Origin: JAIBJN01 sp963842305
GTDB taxonomy: Bacteria > Actinomycetota > Thermoleophilia > Gaiellales > Gaiellaceae
Direction: 5' to 3'
Length of the DNA: 64,000 nt
Assembly (NCBI GenBank): GCA_963842305.1
Contig: CAWJFW010000002.1
Span: forward strand, 1,178,001 to 1,242,000
Shown here: piece after piece, positions 31,977 through 39,626 of the stretch
Position numbering within the stretch: position 1 is the first letter of the stretch
Layout of the letters: every line of letters begins with the position of its first letter
Translations under genes and position numbers: made by a program
Notes under the pieces: model-generated
Told to the model about the DNA's origin: nothing
The model's database searches: none
Seen by the model: only the letters and a program-made list of their open reading frames with translations

Positions 31977-33142
31977 ACAACCTCGCCGCGCCGCCCGGGC
32001 GTGCGCGAGCGCTCGCGCTCCTTGCCGTGTCCCTCGTGCTGGCGATGACGACCTGGTTCTCAGCGAGCGCGGTCGTACCGCAGCTCCGCGCCGACTGGGA
32101 TCTCGGAGACACGGCCGCAGCCTGGCTCACGATCGCCGTTCAGCTCGGGTTCGTCGCCGGCGCGCTCGTCTCAAGCGTCCTCAACGTCGCGGACGTCGTC
32201 GCACCGCGGCTCGTCATCCTCACCGGCGCTGCGGGTGCAGCCGCCGCGAACGTCCTCCTCGCCGGGGTCTCGAGCGCGGGCCCGGCCATCCCCCTCCGGT
32301 TCTTGACCGGCTTCTTTCTCGCCGGCGTCTACCCGCCCGCGCTCAAGCTGATGGCGACCTGGTTCCGGCGCGGCCGCGGCACGGCGCTCGGAATCCTCGT
32401 GGGCGCCCTCACCCTCGGCTCGGCCACCCCCCACCTCGTCAACGCCCTCGGAGGACTCGACTGGCGCACGGTCGTCTACGCGACGTCGGCGCTGACGCTC
32501 GCCGGCGGTCTCATCGCGCTGACCGTGCGAGACGGCCCGTACCCGTTCCCGCCGGCGACGTTCGACCCGCACCAGGCGCGCCGGGTCTTCGCCAACCGGG
32601 GGGTTCGCCTCGCGAGCCTCGGCTACTTCGGCCACATGTGGGAGCTCTATGCGATGTGGGCGTGGTTCGTCGTCTTCTACTCCACCAACGTCGACTCGGG
32701 CGCGGCCGCCGCGTACGCGACCTTCGCGGTGATCGCTGCGGGTGCCGCCGGCTGCTGGGTCGGCGGCGTTCTCGGCGATCGGATCGGTCGCCCGGAGACG
32801 ACCGCTCTCGCCATGGCGGTGTCCGGGGCCTGCGCGCTCGTGATCGGGCTCTTCCTGGACGCTCCTGCGTGGGCCGTCCTCGCCGTGGGACTGGTCTGGG
32901 GATTTACCGTCGTGGCCGACTCGGCGCAGTTTTCGACCCTTGTCACCGAGTACGCCGACCAGGCCTATGTCGGTACGGCACTGACAATGCAGCTGGCGGT
33001 CGGCTTCACGCTCACCGTGGCGACGATCTGGCTGATGCCGGTCTTCGCCGACGCCGTCGGCTGGCGCTGGGCGTTTGCATTCCTCGTGCCAGGGCCCGCC
33101 CTCGGCGTCGTCGCGATGCTGAGGCTGCGAGCCGCGGACTAG
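31958..33142 (+). CDS. MFS transporter
   Basis: The protein is 394 aa with ~12 hydrophobic helices (for example ALALLAVSLVLAMTTWFSAS, LGFVAGALVSSVLNVADVVA, TLTVATIWLMPVFADAVGW). The loop FRRGRGTALGILVGALTLGS is the MFS motif region between helices 4 and 5, and GGVLGDRIGRPETT is the motif-A-like loop after helix 8. It resembles the nitrate/nitrite or cyanate subgroup in layout, but the substrate is open. It overlaps the MaoC gene. Confidence 0.88.
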   Translation: MDRADLDNLAAPPGRARALALLAVSLVLAMTTWFSASAVVPQLRADWDLGDTAAAWLTIAVQLGFVAGALVSSVLNVADVVAPRLVILTGAAGAAAANVLLAGVSSAGPAIPLRFLTGFFLAGVYPPALKLMATWFRRGRGTALGILVGALTLGSATPHLVNALGGLDWRTVVYATSALTLAGGLIALTVRDGPYPFPPATFDPHQARRVFANRGVRLASLGYFGHMWELYAMWAWFVVFYSTNVDSGAAAAYATFAVIAAGAAGCWVGGVLGDRIGRPETTALAMAVSGACALVIGLFLDAPAWAVLAVGLVWGFTVVADSAQFSTLVTEYADQAYVGTALTMQLAVGFTLTVATIWLMPVFADAVGWRWAFAFLVPGPALGVVAMLRLRAAD

Positions 33143-33148
33143 GAGGGC

Positions 33149-33379
33149 CTAGGCCGCTTCGTCGGGGAGATCCGTCGAAGGAAACGTGCCGGGCCGGGCC
33201 CGGCGGCGGTCGCGGATCGTCCGCTTCTCGCCCACGGGCGGCTCGCCTCCATGTCGCCGTCGATCCGGCCCGGATCGACGGTCGACGATGACCTCGACGT
33301 TCGGGTTTTCCTTGTAGTGCTCGACGAGCTTGTCGAAAAGCTCCGTCTCGAGCTCCGGGGGGATGACGCAGTAGATCAT
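33149..33379 (-). CDS. Small protein with DRRSGPDRR motif (76 aa)
   Basis: It starts at ATG 33379. The N-terminal half is a small alpha/beta unit (MIYCVIPPELETELFDKLVE, then NPNVEVIVDRRSGPDRR). The second half is a charged tail with another R-x-I-R-D-R-R-R-A-R run. The repeated DRR motifs resemble those in small proteins widespread in Thermoleophilia and deltaproteobacteria, without known function. Stop codons of this gene and the MFS gene face each other with six bases between. Confidence 0.75.
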   Translation of the reverse strand: MIYCVIPPELETELFDKLVEHYKENPNVEVIVDRRSGPDRRRHGGEPPVGEKRTIRDRRRARPGTFPSTDLPDEAA

Positions 33380-33410
33380 CGACTTTTGTATCGGCAACCC
33401 CGGCGCAGCC

Positions 33411-34025
33411 CTACAACCGTGGGATGTCCGGCGTGACCCTGCCGTCCTGGTCCAGATGGCCGTTCCACGTGGTGAAGCGCGGATCGAGATCGTCGAGCTC
33501 GTAGCCGCGCTCGGCAAGTCGCACGTTTTGCGGCGACTCGGGCGAGACGCGGTACTGGTACCAGGAGATGTCCCAGGCGACCGTGATCACGACCTCGGGG
33601 TTCACGCCCGAGAGCGGGAGGAGGCTTACGCGAGCGGCGCCCAGACTCTTGGCGATCCCGGCGATCGTGCGGCGGAAGGCACTCTCGTTGAAGAGGTCGG
33701 CCGCCTCGACGACCGCCTGCTCCTCGGGAGAGAGCCGGCGGTACATCGGCTCGGAGAGGTGGGGCTCCGGCTCGGCGCGCCGCGTCTCGAGGAGCGCTGC
33801 CAGACCTCCGAAGCGTCGCCGGCGTCGCGGTTCCTGCACGATCGGCGTCGTCGGGCTCCCCTCCTTGAGCCAGCCGTGGTCATCCGCAGTCGCGGTGCAG
33901 AGGGCGCAGACGTCGACCCAGTCGTCGCCACCGGGCGTGAAGCGCATCGCACGCTCGCCCATCAGCAGCGTCCGATGGCAGATCGCACACGAGCGCTGGA
34001 CGTCCTGCCTGCGGACGACCGTCAT
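33411..34025 (-). CDS. Zinc-knuckle protein of unknown function, coupled to the EF-G-like gene
   Basis: Its ATG overlaps the stop of the EF-G-like gene (ATGA, 34022-34025), so the two are translationally coupled. The N-terminus has two Cys pairs 26 residues apart (SCAICHRTLL and VCALCTATAD), a likely zinc site. A basic linker (EPRRRRRFGG) follows, then a globular domain (LSPEEQAVVEAADLFNESAF, RRTIAGIAKSLGAARVSLLP, VVITVAWDISWYQYRVS). The tight pairing suggests a role near the ribosome, but that is inference. Confidence 0.8.
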   Translation of the reverse strand: MTVVRRQDVQRSCAICHRTLLMGERAMRFTPGGDDWVDVCALCTATADDHGWLKEGSPTTPIVQEPRRRRRFGGLAALLETRRAEPEPHLSEPMYRRLSPEEQAVVEAADLFNESAFRRTIAGIAKSLGAARVSLLPLSGVNPEVVITVAWDISWYQYRVSPESPQNVRLAERGYELDDLDPRFTTWNGHLDQDGRVTPDIPRL

Positions 34026-36067
34026 TCGTCGCCCTCCTTCTTGGACGCCTCCATCACCTTCTGGGCAATGTGCGTGGGGACCTCCTCGTAGTGCAGAAAT
34101 GCAAGCGTGTAGTCGCCGCGCCCGCCCGTCAAGGACGTGAGCGACTGCGAGTAGGTGAGGACGTCCGCCATCGGCACCTCGGCCTTGATCGTCGTCAGCC
34201 CGCCGCCGGCCGGCTCCATACCGAGCAGCCGACCGCGCCGCGAGTTGAGGTCACCGTTCACAGCGCCCACGCTGTCGTCCGGAACGGCAGCCTCGAGGGA
34301 CATGATCGGCTCGAGAAGCACGGGATTCGCCTTCTCGTAGGCGCTCTTGAAAGCCATCGAGCCCGCGATCTTGAACGCCATCTCCGACGAGTCGACCGAA
34401 TGGTAGGAGCCGTCGACGAGCAGGATGCGCACGCCGGTGACCGGCGCGCCGGCGAGCTCGCCGTGCACCATCGCCTCCTGGATGCCCTTGTCGACCGCCG
34501 CCCTGAAGCCCTGCGGGATCACACCGCCGACGATCTTGTCGACGAACTCGTAGCCCTCGTGGCCCGGCAGCGGCTCGAGGACGATGTGGCAATCGCCGAA
34601 CTGGCCGCGGCCGCCCGTCTGCTTCTTGTAGCGGCCCTGGGCGCGCGATTCCTTGCGGATTGTCTCGAGGTACGGGACGCGGGGCTGGTGGAGATCGACC
34701 TCCACGCCGAAGCGCCGCTTCAATCGGTCGACCGCCACCTCGACGTGCACCTGTGAGAGGCCGCCGAGGAGCTGCTCGCCGGTCTGCTCGTCACGGCGGA
34801 GCGTGAGGGTCGGATCCTCCTCGTGGAGCCGCCGGAGCGCGGAGGCCATTTTCTCCTCGTCGCCTTTCGCCTTCGGCGTGATCGCGAAGCTCATCACCGG
34901 CTGCGGGAAGTCGAGCGGAGGCAGGTCGATCGGCTTTTCCTCGGTGAGCAGGACGTCACCCGTACCCGTCTCCTTCAGCTTGGCGACGGCGCCGATGTCC
35001 CCCTCGCCGAAGTCCGGGGCCGGCTCGTGATCCTTGCCCTGGAGGAGAAGCAGCTGCCCAACGCGCTCCTTGCCACGGGTGCGCGAGTTGACGAGGTTCG
35101 AGTCGGACGAGAGCGTGCCGGCGAGCACGCGGAAGACGTTGATGCGCCCCGCGAAAGGATCGGCAACGGTCTTGAAGATGAAGGCCGCCGGCCCGCCGCC
35201 GTCGATCCCGGCCTCGAGCGGCTTCTTCGCCGGGGACGGGATCCCCTCCACCAGGAGGTCGAGCACGCCGGTCGTGCCGAGGTTCTTCGTGGGGACGCCG
35301 CATGCGACCGGGAACAGGTCTCCGGCCACGACCGCATCCTTGAGCGCCGCGGCGAGCTCGTCGCCCGTCACCTCGCCCTCCTCGAGGTAGCGCTCCATGA
35401 GCGCCTCGTCGGTCTCGACGACCGAGTCGACGAGCTGTTCCCGGTACTCGGCGGCCTGCGCGGCGATTTCGTCCGGGATCTCGACCGGGCTCGACTCACG
35501 CTCGCCGTTCGGGTCCATGTACGCACGCATGTGGAAGAGGTCGACGATCCCCTTCAGCTCGTGCTCGTGGCCGATCGGGATCTGCACGGCGACGCAGTGT
35601 TCGGACAGCTGGCTTCGGAGCTGCTCGAGGGTGACGAAGAAGTCCGCGCGCTCTCGATCGAGCATCGTCACGAAGAGGACGCGGCAGAGGCCGAGCGCGT
35701 CCGCTCGCTCCCAGAGCCGTGTCGTCTGCACCTCGACCCCGTTGACGCCGTTGACCGCGAAGAGCCCGCCCTCGACGACGCGAAGCGACGCCAGCGTGTC
35801 GGCCTGGAATCCGGGATCGCCCGGGGTGTCGACGAGGTTGATCTTGCGGCCCTGCCATTCGGCGTGGCAGACCGACGCGGCCAGCGACATCTGTCGCCGT
35901 TGCTCATCCTCGTCCCAGTCCGAGACCGTCGAGGAGCCCTCGACGGAGCCGAGGCGGTTGGTCGCGCCGGCCTGGAAGAGCAAGGCCTCGACCAGCGAGG
36001 TCTTCCCCGTCCCCCGGTGCCCCACGACGGCAACGTTCCGAATCTTGCTCGGCTCGAACTGCGGCAC
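34022..36067 (-). CDS. EF-G-like translational GTPase (second elongation factor G type)
   Basis: GTG start; 681 aa. The EF-G domain order is visible: G domain (VAVVGHRGTGKTSLVEALLF, LVDTPGDPGFQADTLAS), domain II (AGRINVFRVLAGTLSSDSNL), domain III (LHEEDPTLTLRRDEQTGEQL, LGGLSQVHVEVAVDRLKRRF), domain IV (GRGQFGDCHIVLEPLPGHEG) and domain V (RRGRLLGMEPAGGGLTTIKA). It differs from canonical FusA: the P-loop is GHRGTGKT, and the NKxD guanine-specificity motif is replaced by TMLDRERAD. This matches the EF-G paralogues whose role is not translocation proper (recycling or stress). The last gene of its operon is the zinc-knuckle protein. Confidence 0.9.
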   Translation of the reverse strand: MPQFEPSKIRNVAVVGHRGTGKTSLVEALLFQAGATNRLGSVEGSSTVSDWDEDEQRRQMSLAASVCHAEWQGRKINLVDTPGDPGFQADTLASLRVVEGGLFAVNGVNGVEVQTTRLWERADALGLCRVLFVTMLDRERADFFVTLEQLRSQLSEHCVAVQIPIGHEHELKGIVDLFHMRAYMDPNGERESSPVEIPDEIAAQAAEYREQLVDSVVETDEALMERYLEEGEVTGDELAAALKDAVVAGDLFPVACGVPTKNLGTTGVLDLLVEGIPSPAKKPLEAGIDGGGPAAFIFKTVADPFAGRINVFRVLAGTLSSDSNLVNSRTRGKERVGQLLLLQGKDHEPAPDFGEGDIGAVAKLKETGTGDVLLTEEKPIDLPPLDFPQPVMSFAITPKAKGDEEKMASALRRLHEEDPTLTLRRDEQTGEQLLGGLSQVHVEVAVDRLKRRFGVEVDLHQPRVPYLETIRKESRAQGRYKKQTGGRGQFGDCHIVLEPLPGHEGYEFVDKIVGGVIPQGFRAAVDKGIQEAMVHGELAGAPVTGVRILLVDGSYHSVDSSEMAFKIAGSMAFKSAYEKANPVLLEPIMSLEAAVPDDSVGAVNGDLNSRRGRLLGMEPAGGGLTTIKAEVPMADVLTYSQSLTSLTGGRGDYTLAFLHYEEVPTHIAQKVMEASKKEGDE

Positions 36068-36136
36068 GGATTGGCGAGTTTAGCGACTTGGTCGCAAAGA
36101 GCAGGGAAGATGTCTGAAGCTGGAGCTGCGCCCGGC

Positions 36137-36925
36137 CTAGTCTCGGGTGGCGCGAACGAGCGTCGCGGAGAGGCGGGCCTTGAGGCGGAGGATCGCCTTC
36201 GTGTGGAGCTGGGAGACGCGCGATTCCGTGACGCCGAGTACCTCGCCGATCTCGCGGAGGGTCAACTCCTCGTAGTAGTAGAGCGTGACGACGAGCTTCT
36301 CTCGCTCGGGCAGGCGCGCGATCGCCTCGCCGAGTGCCTCGCGAAGCTCCGTGTGCGCCATGGCATCCTGCGGCTCGGCCGCCTGGGGATCGGGCAGCGT
36401 GTCGATCAGGGCCACCGGGTCACCGCCGTGAGAGCTGCTCGTCCACAGCTCGTCCAGCGCGGCGATCGACGTTCGGGAGATCTCGAGCAGCGAGTCCTGG
36501 AACTCGTCCTCGGTGATGCCGAGCGACGCGGCGATCTCCTCGTCGGTCGGCGCACGGGTCAGCTTGGACTCGAGGTCCGCGATCGTCTTCTCGATCTCTC
36601 TCGCGCGGGCGCGCACGGACCGGGGCACCCAGTCCATCGAGCGCAACTCATCGATGATGGAGCCCTTGATACGCGCGATCGCGTACGTTTCGAACTTGAT
36701 GCCCAGGTCGGGGTCGTACCGTTCGATCGCCCCGATCAGCCCGAGGAGCCCGTAGGAGACGAGGTCGCCCTCGTCGACATGGGCCGGCAATCCGCTCCCC
36801 AGACGGCCGGCGACATACTTCACGAGCGGCGCGTACGTGAGAATCAGACGGTCGCGCGCGGCCTGGTCGCCGGTGCGCTTGAACTCACGCCACAGGGCTT
36901 GGGTGTCGTCTTGCCGCTCGACCAT
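36137..36925 (-). CDS. FliA/WhiG-type RNA polymerase sigma factor
   Basis: ATG 36925 gives 262 aa. Region 2 is APLVKYVAGRLGSGLPAHVD, then GDLVSYGLLGLIGAIERYDP, IKFETYAIARIKGSIIDELR and SMDWVPRSVRARAREIEKT, which are diagnostic of the FliA/WhiG/SigB-like alternative sigma factors. Region 3 is TRAPTDEEIAASLGI, and region 4 is LPEREKLVVTLYYYEELTLR, then EIGEVLGVTESRVSQLHTKA. WhiG-type factors control sporulation or motility genes in actinobacteria. No flagellar gene is in the window. Confidence 0.92.
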   Translation of the reverse strand: MVERQDDTQALWREFKRTGDQAARDRLILTYAPLVKYVAGRLGSGLPAHVDEGDLVSYGLLGLIGAIERYDPDLGIKFETYAIARIKGSIIDELRSMDWVPRSVRARAREIEKTIADLESKLTRAPTDEEIAASLGITEDEFQDSLLEISRTSIAALDELWTSSSHGGDPVALIDTLPDPQAAEPQDAMAHTELREALGEAIARLPEREKLVVTLYYYEELTLREIGEVLGVTESRVSQLHTKAILRLKARLSATLVRATRD

Positions 36926-36977
36926 AGTCGCAGAGGATAGAAGGAAGAACGGCTTTCGCGAGATATCGGCGGTTTTC

Positions 36978-37142
36978 CTACCGGAGTTGCTTGTAGGCAA
37001 GCTCGCCCATCCAGACCCCGATGAAGACCGCAGCGGCCGCTACCACCCAGGCGGCGCCGCCGGCGTCCGCCGCGTAGAGGCCTATGAGGATGAAGCCGAT
37101 CGCGAGGACGGCGAAGAGCGCTCCGAGGGGTTTGCGGCGCAC
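36978..37142 (-). CDS. Small two-helix membrane protein (54 aa)
   Basis: From GTG 37142 the product has two hydrophobic helices (LFAVLAIGFILIGLYAADA and AWVVAAAAVFIGVWMGELAY) and a short basic start (VRRKPLG). The frame stays open upstream through tRNA-Trp, which cannot be coding. GGAGG lies ~12 bases before the GTG. Function unknown. Confidence 0.55.
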   Translation of the reverse strand: MRRKPLGALFAVLAIGFILIGLYAADAGGAAWVVAAAAVFIGVWMGELAYKQLR

Positions 37143-37165
37143 CCCGATACAATGCCTCCTCGCCG

Positions 37166-37238
37166 AGGGCCGTAGCTCAACTGGCAGAGCACCGGTCTCC
37201 AAAACCGGGGGTTCCAGGTTCGAGTCCTGGCGGCCCTG
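37166..37238 (+). tRNA. tRNA-Trp (anticodon CCA)
   Basis: Acceptor AGGGCCG pairs with CGGCCCT (37231-37237). The D arm is GCTCAACTGGCAGAGC, the anticodon arm CCGGTCTCCAAAACCGG has the CCA loop, and the T arm is CCAGGTTCGAGTCCTGG. A terminator follows at once. The integrase of the adjacent element points towards it. Confidence 0.95.
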
Positions 37239-37243
37239 TGAGA

Positions 37244-37269
37244 GAAAGCCCCGCAAACACGGGGCTTTC
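37244..37269 (+). terminator. Terminator of tRNA-Trp
   Basis: GAAAGCCCCG, loop CAAACA, CGGGGCTTTC: a ten-pair stem six bases after the tRNA. Confidence 0.75.
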
Positions 37270-37326
37270 AGGGTCTCCTCGAGGCACCGGCAGCCTCCGT
37301 TTCTACCGTCTCTTTCTACTGAATGC

Positions 37327-37503
37327 TCAGTCGAATGGCCGAGCCGAGACGACTTGCGAGAGCTGGACGTATTCGCCGGTCATGGCGCGCGCCCAACCGT
37401 TCGCGAACTCGCCTCTTCCGTCCAAGAACTCGTAGAAGGCGTCCTCGTCGCGCACCTGGATCTCCACCTTACGACCGTCGCTGAGGATCAGGTCGACTCT
37501 CAC
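37327..37503 (-). CDS. Small protein (58 aa) overlapping the integrase end
   Basis: GTG 37503 to TGA 37327. The sequence reads as a compact fold: VDLILSDGRKVEIQVRDEDA, then FYEFLDGRGEFANGWARAMT and GEYVQLSQVVSARPFD. It overlaps the last 35 bases of the integrase in another frame, so translational coupling is likely. The frame is clean and codon use is normal. No family known. It lies between the integrase and the presumed attachment site in tRNA-Trp. Confidence 0.6.
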   Translation of the reverse strand: MRVDLILSDGRKVEIQVRDEDAFYEFLDGRGEFANGWARAMTGEYVQLSQVVSARPFD

Positions 37504-38702
37504 GGTGTCGCGAGTCTATTTCGACCTCGGCCGGCGCGCTCGGGGCAAGCAGACCCAGCCGGCGCTCGAGCATCTCCGCCTCCTCGCGGAAGGTCTCACC
37601 GGCGAGGTCGATGTAAAGCCGGGTCGTCGCGAAGTCGCTGTGCCCGGCCCGCGCCATGAGCGCCATCTCTCCGACTCCCGCAGCGGCGGCATTGGTAATC
37701 GAGCTGTGTCGCCCGTCGTGAAACGGCCGCATGGGCCCCTGGACCTTCGCCTTTCCGAGGGCCGCCTTGAGCGTTTCAGCGTACCGCTTGTGCGGCAGGG
37801 GTCCGCCTGTCTCCGGGTGGCAGAAGACCCGCTCGTCGTCGCCTGAGAAGACGGAGGCGCGGCGATGCTGCCAGAGTTCCTCGGCAAGGACGGGCCCGAG
37901 CGCGATCGTCCTCTCCCCCCGCCTCTGACTTCGGCGTGTCGACCGCGTCCCGGACCCACGTCTCGACGACGCGGAGGCGAGCGCCGTCGGGATCGGCGAG
38001 GTCGACCGCGCGCCAGCGCAGGCCGAGGATCTCGCCCCGTCGCAGGCCGGCGCCGAGGACCAGCAGGAACACTACTCGGGCCTGTTCGATCCAGCGCTGT
38101 TCGGCCTCCTCGGCCGCCTCGGCGAGCTCTCGGAAGGCACGGTCGACGCGGCCGATCTCGAACGGCGAGAGGATGCGCCAGCGACGGCGAGGCTCCCGCG
38201 GTCGATCGACGTCGGCGACGGGGTTCGAGCGTAGAAGACCACGCTTACGGGCCGCCTCCAAGATCAGATGGAGCAGATTCAAGGTGCGATTGATTGTGCG
38301 TGGCGCGAGCTCATCTCGCCGCTTGCCGGCGACGTAGCCCTCGATCTTCCCGACCGTGATCGCCTCGAGGCGGAGCACGCCGAACGCGGGCACGAGATGG
38401 CGCTCGACGATCGTCTCGTAGGAGTCGCGCGTTGAACGCTTGAGCCCCTTCGCATCCGGGTAACTGGCGAGCCACTCGCGGGCCAACGTCCCGAACGAAA
38501 TCGGCGCGACACGGCGCAGTCCCTCCCGGTCGACGTCGGCGAGGCGATGGCCCAGTTCGACCCTGGCCTTCCGCTTCGTCCAACCCTCGCGCGCCGAGCC
38601 GAGCGTCTCCATGACCTGAGTTCCAGCGGCATCGCGGTACTTGATCCGCCACACTGTCCCGCGCTTGCCCTCGTACTTGATGACGGCTGCTCCGTCGGGC
38701 AT
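37469..38702 (-). pseudogene. Tyrosine recombinase (integrase) with one frameshift
   Basis: The frame from ATG 38702 gives the N-terminal SAM-like core-binding domain (SFGTLAREWLASYPDAKGLK, RTINRTLNLLHLILEAARKR) and box I GAGLRRGEILGLRWRAVDLA with the first catalytic Arg. At the run of six C (37915-37920) one extra base shifts the frame. Removing it gives ERTIALGPVLAEELWQHRRA, then CHPETGGPLPHKRYAETL and the C-terminal boxes FHDGRHSSITNAAAAG (HxxR), AGHSDFATTRLYIDL (His, Tyr), with the stop at 37469. All catalytic residues are thus present across two frames. The gene may be newly inactivated, or the base may be a sequencing error. It points towards tRNA-Trp. Confidence 0.85.
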
Positions 38703-38704
38703 CG

Positions 38705-38944
38705 CTACTCCTCCTTCTCGCTTCGGACCGCTCGAAGCCAGCGATGGGCCGTCTCGCGGCTGATACCCGCGGCTCGCGCCATCGCCGACACGCTCAAGCC
38801 GGCGTCGTCGCCACGGCCGAGAAGCTTCACGAGCTCCACCCGTGCGGCGCCTGCCTCAGCGGCCACCGTCTCCCGGCGACGCCGATTCTTGTCGAGCGCG
38901 GCCGCGACCGCTTCCTGCCTCCGAGAGGACACTCCGTCAGGCAC
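38705..38944 (-). CDS. Helix-turn-helix regulator, upstream of integrase
   Basis: The stop codon lies two bases before the integrase ATG, so the two form an operon. The C-terminal part LSVSAMARAAGISRETAHRW, then LRAVRSEKE is a clear helix-turn-helix; before it is a charged helix (AAALDKNRRRRETVAAEAGA). The start is uncertain: GTG 38944 or GTG 38932. Starts further up would overlap the inverted repeat at 38974. It may control the operon through that palindrome. Confidence 0.65.
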   Translation of the reverse strand: MPDGVSSRRQEAVAAALDKNRRRRETVAAEAGAARVELVKLLGRGDDAGLSVSAMARAAGISRETAHRWLRAVRSEKEE

Positions 38945-38973
38945 CCTGACAGTTTCTCGACCAGGCACAGGAT

Positions 38974-38990
38974 TGTCAAGTAGGTTGACA
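38974..38990. promoter_or_regulatory. Palindrome TGTCAA-N5-TTGACA, likely operator/promoter
   Basis: TGTCAA (38974-38979), GTAGG, TTGACA (38985-38990): perfect six-base arms between the HTH gene and the excisionase-like gene. TTGACA on the minus strand could also be a -35 box for the HTH-integrase operon. Confidence 0.6.
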
Positions 38991-38991
38991 C

Positions 38992-39204
38992 TCACGCGGA
39001 CGACTTTGGCTTGTGTTTCCGCCAGGCCGCTCCGCCCTGTTCCTGTTCGGTGACCCAGGCAAGCACCGACTCTCGTCGGTACCGGCGATACCGGCCGAGC
39101 GGAACGGTCGGGAGAAGTCCCGAACGCGTGTGCTCGCGAACCCATGCCTCAGGCACGCTCAGGAGCTCGGCGACCTCCGCGGCGGTGAGAAGCCGATCGC
39201 TCAC
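38992..39204 (-). CDS. Excisionase-like helix-turn-helix protein (70 aa)
   Basis: GTG 39204 with GAGGAG upstream overlaps the stop of the preceding gene by four bases (GTGA). The winged-helix excisionase/MerR-type motif RLLTAAEVAELLSVPEAWVR, then REHTRSGLLPTVPLGRYRRY and RRESVLAWVTEQ is typical of small recombination directionality factors. It ends in a basic tail (WRKHKPKSS). Its position next to an integrase fits an Xis role. Confidence 0.85.
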   Translation of the reverse strand: MSDRLLTAAEVAELLSVPEAWVREHTRSGLLPTVPLGRYRRYRRESVLAWVTEQEQGGAAWRKHKPKSSA

Positions 39205-39626
39205 GCCGCTCCTCGCTGCCGCGCGCGCTCGGCCTGCTGAGCTGACATGGTCTGCGGCCCTCGCCCGGAACCCTCGACCGAGCTCGTTGAAGTCGACGTC
39301 GCAGGTGCAGCCCTCGACGATGCGGGCCGCGATGTCGCCGGGCTTGGACTGCCGCGAGCGGGCGGATCGAGAGCCGGCCGACGGATGACGACACACGAAA
39401 GCGCGAGTAGGTGAGAGCACCAGCCGTCAGAGGGGCAGTCGCATTCCCAGCGGCCGCTGGCGCCGCCGAGCCGGTAGACGGCATCGAGCTCGCGGGCCGT
39501 CGCGCTGACCGCGTTGTCGGACTTGGTCACGACTGAAAGGCGACCCTCCGTCAGGATCCGGTGCGCCTCCTCTAGGAGCTCAGGGTCCACGCTGCGCCTC
39601 CTGCTTCGAGGCCGCGCACTCGGCAC
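39201..39626 (-). CDS. SWIM zinc-finger protein, probably frameshifted inside
   Basis: Residues 1-~80 are good: PELLEEAHRILTEGRLSVVT, ELDAVYRLGGASGRWECDCP, then SDGWCSHLLAL with the SWIM pattern CxC-x6-CxH that binds zinc and DNA. After about residue 80 this frame turns Ser/Pro/Ala-rich, while another frame reads well (DIAARIVEGCTCDVDFNELG, RGFRARAADHVS). The last codons (SAQQAERARQRGAA, stop at 39201) look right again in the first frame. This suggests two indels near 39385 and 39245. The stop overlaps the excisionase start. Confidence 0.6.
   Translation of the reverse strand: MPSARPRSRRRSVDPELLEEAHRILTEGRLSVVTKSDNAVSATARELDAVYRLGGASGRWECDCPSDGWCSHLLALSCVVIRRPALDPPARGSPSPATSRPASSRAAPATSTSTSSVEGSGRGPQTMSAQQAERARQRGAA

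Noticed and set aside
34823..36940. 705-codon open frame on the plus strand across the EF-G-like and sigma genes
   Set aside because: It is antisense to two well-supported genes and runs through their gap without a ribosome binding site.
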